DNA from: an uncultured Psychroserpens sp.
GTDB lineage: Bacteria; Bacteroidota; Bacteroidia; Flavobacteriales; Flavobacteriaceae
Direction: 5' to 3'
NCBI RefSeq assembly: GCF_947501425.1
Contig: NZ_CANMVN010000010.1
Coordinates: forward strand, 124,001 to 188,000
Length of the DNA: 64,000 nucleotides
The notes under the pieces are model-generated. The model did not search any database, was not told the origin of the DNA, and saw only the letters and a program-made list of their open reading frames with translations. The position numbers were made by a program, and so were the translations under genes. Shown piece after piece: positions 10,016 through 18,854 of the stretch. Position 1 is the stretch's first letter. Each line of letters starts with the position of its first letter.

Positions 10016-10984
10016 CTAATTTATACCTAACAAAAATGTTAGTGGTTGATCTAATCTTTTATTCCATGAGTTTTCAGAATGATCTGTACCTTCAAAGAAT
10101 ACATTTTTAGAGTTTTTTGCTGTGTATCCTTTTTGTTTTAGTATTTCATCAACTCTAGGTGCAAATTTTGGATAAAACGCATCTAAGGTTTTATTTCCAT
10201 AATCAAAATAGATTCTGTGAGTATCAGCAGATGGCAGATTTGCTTCCATATATTGAAAAATAGCTTCAGGATATGGATTATTTGGCATTGGCATAGCACC
10301 AACCCAATGTGTGGAAACGCATGCAGCTGCACTAAAAATGTCTGGGTATTCGGACATGGCATACATAGACATTAATCCACCCATACTTGAACCTGCTACA
10401 AATGTGTTGTTTTTATCAGACAATGTTGCATAGGTTTCATCTATGATTGGTTTTAATTCTTCAACAATGAATTTTAGGTAATTATCACCATTAAAATCAG
10501 CCTTGAAATTATTTTTCTTAGCTACATCGAGTAAGGAGTCTTGTGTTTTTTTATTGATATAGTCAAAAGCTTTCTGCGGAAATAGGTCCAACCACCTAAT
10601 TTGTGGAATGTTATGAACTCCAACTACTATAAAATCGCGAGTTTTACCTTCACTCATAAGTTTTGATGCCCAATCGTCAACTTTCCATTCTTGCTTATTC
10701 CATGTGGTCGTGGAATCAAAGAGATTTTGGCCATCATGCATGTAGAGTACTGCATAGTTTTTAGTTGTAGAATAATCTTTAGGCAACCATACATCAACTG
10801 GTCTTGGTTTGATATATTTTGAAGGAAAACTATCTAAACGATGGAGTGTTCCTGAGTACAGTTCAGCTTCTTTAAGTAATTTAAATTCAACTTTGGGTGT
10901 TTCTTTTGAAACTTTTATACCATTAGATTGTGCATGGCACGAATACATCAAGACTATTGCTATAACTAGAATCAACTGTTTCAT
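10016..10984 (-). CDS. Alpha/beta-hydrolase esterase lipoprotein (esterase D/CE1-like)
   Basis: 322 residues. Lipoprotein-type signal with Cys16 (YSCH). An alpha/beta-hydrolase fold of the putative-esterase family: an early HDGQNLFD motif (83-90), nucleophile elbow GSSMGG with S200, and probable catalytic H302 in GTDHSE. Related proteins include Fes/IroE-like enzymes and CE1 carbohydrate esterases. It sits inside the glucan operon, with 2 bp to the GH13 gene upstream. This suggests removal of acyl groups from decorated glucan, or a carbohydrate-ester role, but the substrate is unknown. Confidence 0.85.
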   Translation of the reverse strand: MKQLILVIAIVLMYSCHAQSNGIKVSKETPKVEFKLLKEAELYSGTLHRLDSFPSKYIKPRPVDVWLPKDYSTTKNYAVLYMHDGQNLFDSTTTWNKQEWKVDDWASKLMSEGKTRDFIVVGVHNIPQIRWLDLFPQKAFDYINKKTQDSLLDVAKKNNFKADFNGDNYLKFIVEELKPIIDETYATLSDKNNTFVAGSSMGGLMSMYAMSEYPDIFSAAACVSTHWVGAMPMPNNPYPEAIFQYMEANLPSADTHRIYFDYGNKTLDAFYPKFAPRVDEILKQKGYTAKNSKNVFFEGTDHSENSWNKRLDQPLTFLLGIN

Positions 10985-10986
10985 CT

Positions 10987-12954
10987 CTAATTGGCTTTAG
11001 TAGTTAGTATTAAAACTCCCTTTTCATTGAGGTCAATATCATCTTTCCAAGTAAAAGAATCTCCTGTGATAATATTTGTCAGTGTCTTTCCATCGAGTCC
11101 AATTTCTGCATAGCGCTTAAGATCGATAGTTATTGGTTTTTCATTTTTATTGATAATCATAACTACTGTTTCTTCACCAAGTGATCTAAACAAGAAATAA
11201 GTGCCCATAAATGGAGCAAAGTGAACTGTTTTGCCGTCATGAATAGCTTTACTATGCTTTCTGTAATTGAGTAATGTTTTTACAAACGATTGCATGTTTT
11301 TTTGATCTTCAGTTAGACCTTGACCTGTAAATGCATTTACAGTATCACCTTCCCAACCTCCAGGATAATCGGTTCTTATCAAACCATGATCACCAGGCTT
11401 ATCAAAATCATCCATCAAAATTTCAGTACCATAATACATTTGTAAAATTCGTGGCATCATAGCGTAAGTTGCCACAGCCATTTTAGTATTAACAACATCT
11501 CCTTTTAATTGGGTAAATATGCGGCTCATATCATGATTCCCTTCAAAAACCATAATATCTTTTGGTTTGGCATAATGAAAATCGTTGGCTAGTCCTTCAT
11601 AGATTTTAACAAGTCCTTTATCCCAAGATTCTTCTTCATTAAACGCTTCAACAACTTTTTGTTGCATAGCAAAATCCATTGGTGATCTCAGGTTGGAGTC
11701 ATAACCATCTCTATTATTAGCACCTTCTTGCCAGTAACCAATAAGCAATGGATTGTAACTCCACTCTTCACCAACAATGCTAAAATTAGGATATTCGGTC
11801 ATAATAGCTCCAGCCCAATTGCTCATAAATGCTTTATCTGGATACGGATAAGTATCCTGTCTAATGCCATCTAACTGCGCGGTTTCAATCCACCAAATAC
11901 TATTTTGGATAATGTATTTTGCCATAAATGGATTGCGTTGATTTAAATCTGGCATAGTAGCAACAAACCATCCTTGCGAGTTACCATCTTTATCATATTG
12001 AGAGGCATAGATATCTTGATTTGTTGTACGTCTGTGATTAGAATTTATGGTTGACTTCCAATCCCAGTTATCAATATTCTTTTCATAGTTTTCTTGTAGG
12101 CTTACCCAATCTTTAAAAGGCAAGTCTTTCATCCACCAATGTTCAAGTCCGCAATGATTAGCTACTTGATCCATGATGAGTTTCATTCCTTTTTCCTTAG
12201 CCTTTTGTGATAATTTCTGATACTCACCTAAGGTACCAAATCGAGGATCAATTTTATATAGATCTGTAATAGCATAACCATGATAAGAGCCTTCTTTCAT
12301 ATCATTGATCAACATAGGCTGAGGCCAAACTGCTGTAAATCCAAGATCATTAATATACTCTAAATGATTAATTATACCTTCAATATCTCCACCATGGCGT
12401 GCATAATTATCATTCCTATCAACTGTTTTCTCTAATAATCCCTCTTGACCTTCCATTGCAATTGGTGTATCATTATCAGGATTTGCATTAGCAAAACGAT
12501 CAGGTGTTATCAAATAAATAGCATCACTACTATTAAAGCCTATATAATCTTCGGCTGGTTTGACACGTTCCTTTAGTTGGTAAACATCAATAAGTTCATC
12601 ACCATTATCATTTTTAAATGAAATATTGAATGTTCCAGGTGAGGCACTTTCAGAAATAACCAAATCAATAAACAAATAATTATTACTATTATTTCCTTTA
12701 CTTACTTTCTCTATTGAAACGCCTCGATAAGATATACTAGGTGTATAATTACCAATATTTTTGTGTTTTACTAAAAGTTGTAAACTATCGTTCTCGAAAC
12801 CAATCCACCAATTAGGAGGCTCTATACGCTCAATATCAGATTTGTTAATCAATTTTGAAGTAACAACTTCATTAGTGTTGCTATTGGCATTCTCTTTACA
12901 AGACACACCTAAAACCAATATACATGAGAAAAATAAGTAACTAAGTTTTTTCAT
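10987..12954 (-). CDS. GH13 neopullulanase/cyclomaltodextrinase-like lipoprotein (SusA-like)
   Basis: 655 residues with lipidation Cys19 (GVSC). The N-terminal domain (~40-130, with IEPPNWWIGF) is of the cyclomaltodextrinase N-terminal type. It is followed by the GH13 barrel and a C-terminal beta domain. Conserved regions: I DQVANH (262-267), II GIRQD with nucleophile D366 followed by TYPYP, III VGEEW with acid/base E396, IV GNHDM with D475. This layout matches periplasmic neopullulanases such as SusA, which cut imported malto-oligosaccharides to maltose and panose. That would feed the maltose phosphorylase encoded 29 bp upstream. Confidence 0.92.
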   Translation of the reverse strand: MKKLSYLFFSCILVLGVSCKENANSNTNEVVTSKLINKSDIERIEPPNWWIGFENDSLQLLVKHKNIGNYTPSISYRGVSIEKVSKGNNSNNYLFIDLVISESASPGTFNISFKNDNGDELIDVYQLKERVKPAEDYIGFNSSDAIYLITPDRFANANPDNDTPIAMEGQEGLLEKTVDRNDNYARHGGDIEGIINHLEYINDLGFTAVWPQPMLINDMKEGSYHGYAITDLYKIDPRFGTLGEYQKLSQKAKEKGMKLIMDQVANHCGLEHWWMKDLPFKDWVSLQENYEKNIDNWDWKSTINSNHRRTTNQDIYASQYDKDGNSQGWFVATMPDLNQRNPFMAKYIIQNSIWWIETAQLDGIRQDTYPYPDKAFMSNWAGAIMTEYPNFSIVGEEWSYNPLLIGYWQEGANNRDGYDSNLRSPMDFAMQQKVVEAFNEEESWDKGLVKIYEGLANDFHYAKPKDIMVFEGNHDMSRIFTQLKGDVVNTKMAVATYAMMPRILQMYYGTEILMDDFDKPGDHGLIRTDYPGGWEGDTVNAFTGQGLTEDQKNMQSFVKTLLNYRKHSKAIHDGKTVHFAPFMGTYFLFRSLGEETVVMIINKNEKPITIDLKRYAEIGLDGKTLTNIITGDSFTWKDDIDLNEKGVLILTTKAN

Positions 12955-12983
12955 TTCTAAATTATTTTAAGTGTTATTTACAA

Positions 12984-15290
12984 TTATACAGTCACCAAAT
13001 TATTAGGACTAATAGTTACTAAATTACCATTAACCATAATATCCAGATCCTTGTCACCTTCAAGCTCAAAATGCGTATGATCTTTACAGGCATTAACTTT
13101 TAATATCTGATTTCTAAAATTGATCTTGAAAGAATAACCATTCCATTGTTCTGGAATTTTAGGTTCGAAAGACAGCATATTATTTACAATACGCATACCA
13201 CCAAAACCTTCAACTATACTCATCCACGTACCAGCCATAGAGGTAATATGCAAGCCTTCTTCAACTTCGTGGTTGTAATCATCAAGGTCTAAACGCGAAG
13301 TTCTCAAATAAAACTCATAAGCTTGATCCATACGATCTAATTTAGCGGCTTGAATGCTGTGTACACATGGCGACAATGAGCTTTCGTGAACAGTAAATGG
13401 CTCGTAAAAATCGAAATGGCGTTCTAATTCTTCAATTGAAAAATGATCTTCAAAGAAATAGAATCCTTGCAAGGTATCTGCCTGCTTTATATAAGGGGAA
13501 CGTAAGATTCGATCCCATGACCATTTTTGATTGATTGGTCGTTCTGATTTTGGTAAATCAGCTACAGTAATTAATTCTTTATCCAAGAATCCATCTTGTT
13601 GCAGGTATACATTCTTTTCTTCTGAGAAAGGGAAATACATGCCCTCGGCGACGGTTTTCCATTGTGATATTTCAGCTTTAGAAAGTTTCGCTTTATTCAT
13701 AATTCTGGTATAATCAGAACTATAATCTTGTTCAACTTTGGCAATATTCTCCAGCGCATATTCAATACACCATTTGGCAATGTAGTTGGTATACCAGTTA
13801 TTATTGACGTTGTTTTCGTATTCATTAGGTCCAGTTACACCAAGAATGACATATTTCTTTTTTGCATCGGAAAATGTAGCTCTCTGGTGCCAGAATCTTG
13901 CAATTCCAATAAGTACTTCTAATCCTTTTTCAGGGATATAGCTGTAATCATCTGTAAAACGATGGTAGTTGTAAATTGCAAATGCAATGGCACCATTACG
14001 ATGAATTTCTTCAAATGTAATTTCCCATTCATTATGACATTCTTCACCATTCATCGTCACCATTGGATATAGAGCTGCTCCATTAGAAAACCCTAATTTC
14101 TCAGCATTTTCAATGGCTTTTTCCAAATGATTATAGCGGTATTCTAAAAGGCTTTTGGCAACATTTTGATCTTTCGTTGCCATATAAAATGGAATACAGT
14201 AGGCTTCGGTATCCCAATAGGTGCTTCCTCCATATTTCTCACCTGTAAACCCCTTAGGTCCAATATTTAAGCGTGCATCAGTACCTAAATACGTTTGATT
14301 TAACTGAAATATATTAAATCTAATACCCTGTTGAGCAGCAACATCGCCTTCAATTGTAATATCTGCTTTGTCCCATATTTTGGCCCATGCTTCTTTTTGT
14401 TGTTCTAACAATGCATCAAAACCAAGTTCAGACACTGTTTTAAGTGTGTTTTTTGCGACTGAAATTAAATCGTTCTTATCATGATTTCGATCTGATGTAT
14501 AGCCGCCAAATTTAGTGAGTGTGATTGTATCACCTTTACTCACTTGGTTTTGATATGAAAACTCAATTTTATCGATTGAGTCATTAATTGTCTTATCTTG
14601 CTTCAAAACTTTACCATTAAGAGACACTTCGGTTTGCATTGAAGTACATACATAAAAATGCGTTTTCATTGTTTTTGAGACAATAAAAGCTTGTTCTTTT
14701 TCATGATTGACACTTAAGACATCCCAAAATTTGTCATCCCAGTTAGAATCTTCATTTGTAATGCCGTTATCTAAATATGGTGAAAAATCTATCTGAGCAT
14801 CATTATTTAGAGGTGTGACATTATATTTAATAGCTCCAACCTCATCTATATCCAAACTTAAAAAACGCTTAGTTTCCACTCTAACCTCTGTGAAGTTTTG
14901 TAGTGTTGCAGTAAAACTTCTGGACAACCAACCTTCTTTCATGTTGAGTTCTCTTCTAAAGTCATCTACTTTCTTACAGGTAGCTAAGTCTAGAATTTCG
15001 CCATTAATTGTAACATTAATACCAATCCAATTAGGAGCATTCAAGACTTTGGCAAAATATTCTGGATAGCCATTTTTCCACCAACCTACTCTTGTTTTGT
15101 CAGGATAATAAACACCTGCAACATAACTTCCTTGAAAGGTCTCTCCGGAATAGTGCTCTTCAAAATTTGCACGTTGTCCCATAGCACCATTACCAAGACT
15201 CATTAAGCTTTCTGAAGACTTGACACGACCTGCATCAAAACCTTCTTCTATAATTGACCAGTTATCTGGTTGTATATAATTATTATTCAT
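12984..15290 (-). CDS. GH65 maltose phosphorylase
   Basis: 768 residues with no signal peptide, so cytosolic. A full-length GH65 protein: N-terminal beta-sandwich (~1-280), helical (alpha/alpha)6 barrel (~320-690) and C-terminal beta strands. The GPNEY motif carries E490, which corresponds by position to the catalytic acid E487 of Lactobacillus brevis maltose phosphorylase. The reaction is maltose plus phosphate to beta-D-glucose-1-phosphate and glucose. GH65 also contains kojibiose, trehalose and nigerose phosphorylases, but the starch-type context favours maltose. The neighbouring beta-phosphoglucomutase gene, 13 bp upstream, supports the phosphorolytic assignment. Confidence 0.93.
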   Translation of the reverse strand: MNNNYIQPDNWSIIEEGFDAGRVKSSESLMSLGNGAMGQRANFEEHYSGETFQGSYVAGVYYPDKTRVGWWKNGYPEYFAKVLNAPNWIGINVTINGEILDLATCKKVDDFRRELNMKEGWLSRSFTATLQNFTEVRVETKRFLSLDIDEVGAIKYNVTPLNNDAQIDFSPYLDNGITNEDSNWDDKFWDVLSVNHEKEQAFIVSKTMKTHFYVCTSMQTEVSLNGKVLKQDKTINDSIDKIEFSYQNQVSKGDTITLTKFGGYTSDRNHDKNDLISVAKNTLKTVSELGFDALLEQQKEAWAKIWDKADITIEGDVAAQQGIRFNIFQLNQTYLGTDARLNIGPKGFTGEKYGGSTYWDTEAYCIPFYMATKDQNVAKSLLEYRYNHLEKAIENAEKLGFSNGAALYPMVTMNGEECHNEWEITFEEIHRNGAIAFAIYNYHRFTDDYSYIPEKGLEVLIGIARFWHQRATFSDAKKKYVILGVTGPNEYENNVNNNWYTNYIAKWCIEYALENIAKVEQDYSSDYTRIMNKAKLSKAEISQWKTVAEGMYFPFSEEKNVYLQQDGFLDKELITVADLPKSERPINQKWSWDRILRSPYIKQADTLQGFYFFEDHFSIEELERHFDFYEPFTVHESSLSPCVHSIQAAKLDRMDQAYEFYLRTSRLDLDDYNHEVEEGLHITSMAGTWMSIVEGFGGMRIVNNMLSFEPKIPEQWNGYSFKINFRNQILKVNACKDHTHFELEGDKDLDIMVNGNLVTISPNNLVTV

Positions 15291-15303
15291 TCTATTTTAA
15301 AAA

Positions 15304-16002
15304 TCAATTGTTGATTGATAAATTATTTTTTGGTTGTTTTTTTATTGTTCCTGAAATCAAATCCTCTAAAAACTGAGAGGACATTTCGGTAAAGTCTTTA
15401 AATATGTAATCAGCTTCATGAAGCACATCGTCCTCTCCAATACCAATAGATATCATATTTGCAATGTTTGCAGCTTGAACTCCTGCAACTGAATCTTCAA
15501 ACACAATACAATCTTCAGGATTCATTTTTAAAAGTTTAGCTCCAATTAGGAACACTTCAGGATCAGGTTTTGCTTTTGACACATCATTTCCATCAACAAT
15601 GGCATCAAATTTTTGAAAAAGATTCACCTTATGTAAAATAGGTGTCGCATTTTTACTTGCTGAACCAAGCGCAATAGCTTGCCCTTTTTTAATTAAAAAG
15701 TCAAGTGTTTTTGAGACGTCTGGTAGAATTTCAGAAGCATCCATTGTATTAATGTATGTGAGATAATCCTCATTTTTCATTGCCATGAGTCTCATGAACT
15801 CATCTTCAGGCAGCGTTTTATTTCCCCATTCTAATATTTTTTCTAACGAACGTACACGACTTACACCTTTAAGCTGTTCGTTTTGTACTTCGGAAAAATC
15901 AACTCCTATACTATTAGCTAGTTTTTTCCAAGCTAGGAAGTGATATTTTGCGGTATCTACAATGACACCATCAAGGTCAAATATGAATCCTTTTTTAAAC
16001 AT
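15304..16002 (-). CDS. pgmB: Beta-phosphoglucomutase
   Basis: 232 residues, cytosolic HAD-family protein. It starts with FIFDLDGVIVDTA, where D9 is the phospho-acceptor nucleophile and D11 the general acid/base, as D8 and D10 are in the Lactococcus enzyme. The helical cap follows (~15-95), then GSASKN, KPDPEVF and EDSVAGVQAA motifs. It converts beta-glucose-1-phosphate from maltose phosphorylase to glucose-6-phosphate. Its start overlaps the end of the transporter gene by 8 bp, indicating translational coupling. Confidence 0.93.
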   Translation of the reverse strand: MFKKGFIFDLDGVIVDTAKYHFLAWKKLANSIGVDFSEVQNEQLKGVSRVRSLEKILEWGNKTLPEDEFMRLMAMKNEDYLTYINTMDASEILPDVSKTLDFLIKKGQAIALGSASKNATPILHKVNLFQKFDAIVDGNDVSKAKPDPEVFLIGAKLLKMNPEDCIVFEDSVAGVQAANIANMISIGIGEDDVLHEADYIFKDFTEMSSQFLEDLISGTIKKQPKNNLSINN

Positions 16003-17356
16003 TTACAGTATCTTTTTTATCGTTTATTTTGAATGACAATAATCCTGCAATGATAAAGCTCACACCACTGACTACTAAGGCAAAAATAGCTTGATTATCG
16101 TACGCATATTTTACTAATGGCCCTCCAATAATTCCATTAATAATTTGAGGTATCACGATGAAGAAGTTAAAAATCCCCATGTAAACACCCATTTTTTTAG
16201 CTGAGATAGATCCTGCTAACATGGCGTAAGGCATTGAGAGTATACTTGCCCAAGCAATACCAATACAAAACATTGGTAAGATTAACCAATATTCATTTGG
16301 CATAAAGTATATAAGAATTAGGCCAATTCCTCCAATAAACAATGAATACGCATGTGTCTTTTTTCTACTAATTCTCTTTGCTATATATGGAAGAAGGAAC
16401 GCAAATATTGCAGAAATCCCATTATAGATTCCAAACAGAATTCCAACCCAATTACCCGCTTCCTGATAAACCTCGCTACTAGAATCTTCAGCAGGTAATC
16501 CATAAATATGTTGCGCTATGGCTGGTACAGCAAACACCCACATTCCAAATAAAGCAAACCAAGAAAAAAATTGCACCCAACTCAATTGACGCATTGTCTC
16601 AGGCATTTTTCTAAAGTCTTCAAAAATATCTGTTAGTTTGGCTTTTCTCTCTTCAGCAACATCTTCAGAATTCCCATTAGGGTTTTTAGAGGCTTCAAAC
16701 TGAGCTAATTCTTCTGGTGAATACTCTTTCGTAGTAAAAATGGTTATTAATATAGATCCAATTAATGCAATCGCTCCAATAATAAAAGACCATAATAAAT
16801 TATCAGGTACAGTTCCTTGGGCAGATGTTTTGGCAACTCCAAACCAATTAGTTAGCATCCATGGCAGCCATGAACCTACTACCGCTCCAATACCAATTAA
16901 AGCGGTTTGTATGCTAAATCCTTTAGTGGTTTGCTCATCAGAAAGATTATCAGCAACCAATGCTCTAAACGGCTCCATAGCAATATTAAAAGAGGCATCC
17001 ATTATCATTAACATTCCTGCTCCTACCCAAAGAGCAGGTAAAATAGCAATCATAAAGTCTGCTTGTGGAATAAGTATCATTCCAACAGATGCTAAAACAG
17101 CACCTAGAAGAAAAAATGGTTTTCTACGTCCAAATCTTGTCCAAGTATTGTCACTGTAATGCCCAATAATTGGCTGGACGATAAGTCCCATAATTGGTGC
17201 AATAAGCCAAAACCATGAGAGCTCGTGTACATCAGCTCCAAAAATTTGTAAAATTCTACTTGCGTTGGCATTTTGTAGGGCAAAACCCATTTGAATCCCT
17301 AAGAAACCGAAACTCATGTTCCAGATCTCCCAGAAACCTAGCGTGCGCTTTTTCAT
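15995..17356 (-). CDS. MFS sugar (maltose/maltodextrin) transporter
   Basis: 453 residues with about 12 predicted transmembrane segments. It has a typical MFS loop 2-3 motif (RFGRRKPFFLLGA) and a central cytosolic loop (~205-255). This group of MFS carriers imports glucosides by cation symport, and in Bacteroidota is repeatedly encoded beside GH65 and beta-phosphoglucomutase genes. The inner membrane role would be uptake of maltose made by the periplasmic GH13 enzymes. It is the first gene of the ten-gene operon; the region upstream (17357-17486) holds the inverted and 17-bp repeats described separately. Confidence 0.88.
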   Translation of the reverse strand: MKKRTLGFWEIWNMSFGFLGIQMGFALQNANASRILQIFGADVHELSWFWLIAPIMGLIVQPIIGHYSDNTWTRFGRRKPFFLLGAVLASVGMILIPQADFMIAILPALWVGAGMLMIMDASFNIAMEPFRALVADNLSDEQTTKGFSIQTALIGIGAVVGSWLPWMLTNWFGVAKTSAQGTVPDNLLWSFIIGAIALIGSILITIFTTKEYSPEELAQFEASKNPNGNSEDVAEERKAKLTDIFEDFRKMPETMRQLSWVQFFSWFALFGMWVFAVPAIAQHIYGLPAEDSSSEVYQEAGNWVGILFGIYNGISAIFAFLLPYIAKRISRKKTHAYSLFIGGIGLILIYFMPNEYWLILPMFCIGIAWASILSMPYAMLAGSISAKKMGVYMGIFNFFIVIPQIINGIIGGPLVKYAYDNQAIFALVVSGVSFIIAGLLSFKINDKKDTVNV

Positions 17357-17399
17357 AATAGTATGTATTATTTAATACTATTGACAAGCGATAAAACTT

Positions 17400-17439
17400 A
17401 TCAAAACTTAATTGTAGAAGTGAAAATATAAGTTTTGAT
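17400..17439. repeat. 11-bp perfect inverted repeat upstream of the glucan operon
   Basis: ATCAAAACTTA at 17400-17410 is repeated in inverse orientation at 17429-17439, with an 18-nt spacer that contains most of the 17-bp element at 17415-17431. It lies between the end of the LacI-type gene and the transporter start. It could be the regulator gene's terminator or an operator for the minus-strand operon. The left arm also overlaps a direct repeat of TAAGTTTT on the minus strand. Confidence 0.6.
17415..17431 (+). promoter_or_regulatory. 17-bp shared element, copy 1 (upstream of transporter operon)
   Basis: TAGAAGTGAAAATATAA occurs here, about 59 bp upstream of the transporter ATG, and again exactly at 18803-18819 upstream of susC. 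I saw no further exact copy in the window. Two copies in the upstream regions of the two halves of one locus suggest a common regulator site. Confidence 0.5.
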
Positions 17440-17486
17440 TAAGGTGTAAATATAGTAAAGTTTTTATTTAATCCATGTTAAATCTC

Positions 17487-18539
17487 TTATTTGGTAGATT
17501 CTCTTTCGATAAGATCTGTTTCAATAACTACGGTTTCATAGACCTCTTCTTCTTCCTCGTCACCTTCATCCATCTCTAACCTGTCTATTAAAAGATCTGC
17601 AGCTTTTTCTCCTATTCTTTGTCCGTGCTGACTCACTGTTGTTAAACTAGGTGTTGAATGTTTAGAAAGCACACCATCAGTAAAACTGACCACTTGAAGT
17701 GACTTAGGAATTTCCAATCCGAGTTTTCGAGCTACCTTAATTGCAGTTACTGCATATAATTCATTTACCGCAAATATACCGTCAATAGATTTGTTCGATT
17801 TGAATAACAGTTCGATCTCCTTTTCTAACTTATCTAAATGATCATCAGACAATAGCTTATCTTCAATCTTTAGAATCAATGAGGCTTTAGGGTGAATTTT
17901 ATGTTCTTCTAAAGCTTCTAAATACCCTTGAGTTCTCAGTTTCCCTACACTCACATAATCTTTAGTAGTAATGATAGCAATGTTTTTACACCCACTTGCA
18001 ACTAGTTTTCCAACGGCTTGCTTAGCGCCTTTTACATCATCAACCACAACTTTATCACAAGGGATTTCATTCACCACACGGTCAAACATTACAATAGGCA
18101 TTCCTTGATTAATGGTTTCGGTAAAATGATGATAATCCTGTTGCAGAAGAGTTTCTTTTGCAATTGATAAAATAAATCCATCAATACTTCCATTGGCTAA
18201 CATTTGCATATTAATAACCTCCTTATCAAAAGACTCATTAGACAAACCAACAATTACATTATAACCTCTTTTATTTGCAACTAGTTCAATACCTGTAATA
18301 ACTGTAGAAAAGAAATAGTGCACTATTTCAGGGATGATAATTCCAATGGTTTTAGTTTTTCTGTTTTTAAGACTGAGAGCAATATTATTTGGTCTGTAAT
18401 TGTAAAGCTTTGCAAACGCTTGAACTTTCTGACGTGTATCTTCACTTATTTCTACACTATTTCGAAGTGCCTTAGATACCGTTGAAATTGATACATCGAG
18501 TTCTTTAGCTATTTGTTTTAGGGTAATTTTTCGCTTCAT
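17487..18539 (-). CDS. LacI-family transcriptional regulator of the glucan locus
   Basis: 350 residues from the ATG at 18539. An upstream in-frame start at 18596 would add 19 residues before the helix-turn-helix and is less likely, because LacI proteins begin almost directly with the HTH. The DNA-binding domain (ITLKQIAKELDVSISTVSKAL) and hinge helix (~50-60) are followed by a periplasmic-binding-protein-like sensor domain (~62-340). The sensor probably binds maltose or a glucan-derived sugar. It is divergent from susC, and the spacer holds a perfect 14-bp LacI-type palindrome. The C-terminus has an acidic run (DEGDEEEEE). Many starch loci in Bacteroides use SusR instead, so LacI control is a local variant. 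Confidence 0.9.
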   Translation of the reverse strand: MKRKITLKQIAKELDVSISTVSKALRNSVEISEDTRQKVQAFAKLYNYRPNNIALSLKNRKTKTIGIIIPEIVHYFFSTVITGIELVANKRGYNVIVGLSNESFDKEVINMQMLANGSIDGFILSIAKETLLQQDYHHFTETINQGMPIVMFDRVVNEIPCDKVVVDDVKGAKQAVGKLVASGCKNIAIITTKDYVSVGKLRTQGYLEALEEHKIHPKASLILKIEDKLLSDDHLDKLEKEIELLFKSNKSIDGIFAVNELYAVTAIKVARKLGLEIPKSLQVVSFTDGVLSKHSTPSLTTVSQHGQRIGEKAADLLIDRLEMDEGDEEEEEVYETVVIETDLIERESTK

Positions 18540-18730
18540 TAAGGGAGTATGGTTTTGCGGTTTTTTGTTTAATTGATTTTTGTTAAAATTAAACAATAAT
18601 TGATTTTTTTATTTAAATATATTTATTTTTAGTATTCGAATTTGATATTAAAGATACTATTTTAGAATAAAGTTGATAATTTAAGGCTTGGATTTGCTGA
18701 TTATTGTTAAAATTTAAAAAGTTTTTAACA

Positions 18731-18744
18731 CGAAAACGTTTTCG
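18731..18744. promoter_or_regulatory. LacI-type operator palindrome upstream of susC
   Basis: CGAAAACGTTTTCG is a perfect 14-bp palindrome centred on CpG, the classic form of LacI/PurR/CcpA-family operators. It lies in the 315-bp spacer (18540-18854) between the LacI-type gene and susC, 111 bp before the susC start. Its symmetry and GC-rich centre stand out from the AT-rich surroundings. I see no clear TANNTTTG promoter for susC in the spacer. Confidence 0.75.
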
Positions 18745-18802
18745 CAAATTAATAGGAATAGCGAATGTTAAAATTTACCTAAATTTTACATAAATTTAAC
18801 CC

Positions 18803-18819
18803 TAGAAGTGAAAATATAA
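18803..18819 (+). promoter_or_regulatory. 17-bp shared element, copy 2 (upstream of susC)
   Basis: Exact copy of the element at 17415-17431, ending 35 bp before the susC start codon, so probably in the promoter or leader of the susC mRNA. Confidence 0.5.
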
Positions 18820-18854
18820 ACAAATAACTAAGCAATTAACTTTAAAAATATTTT

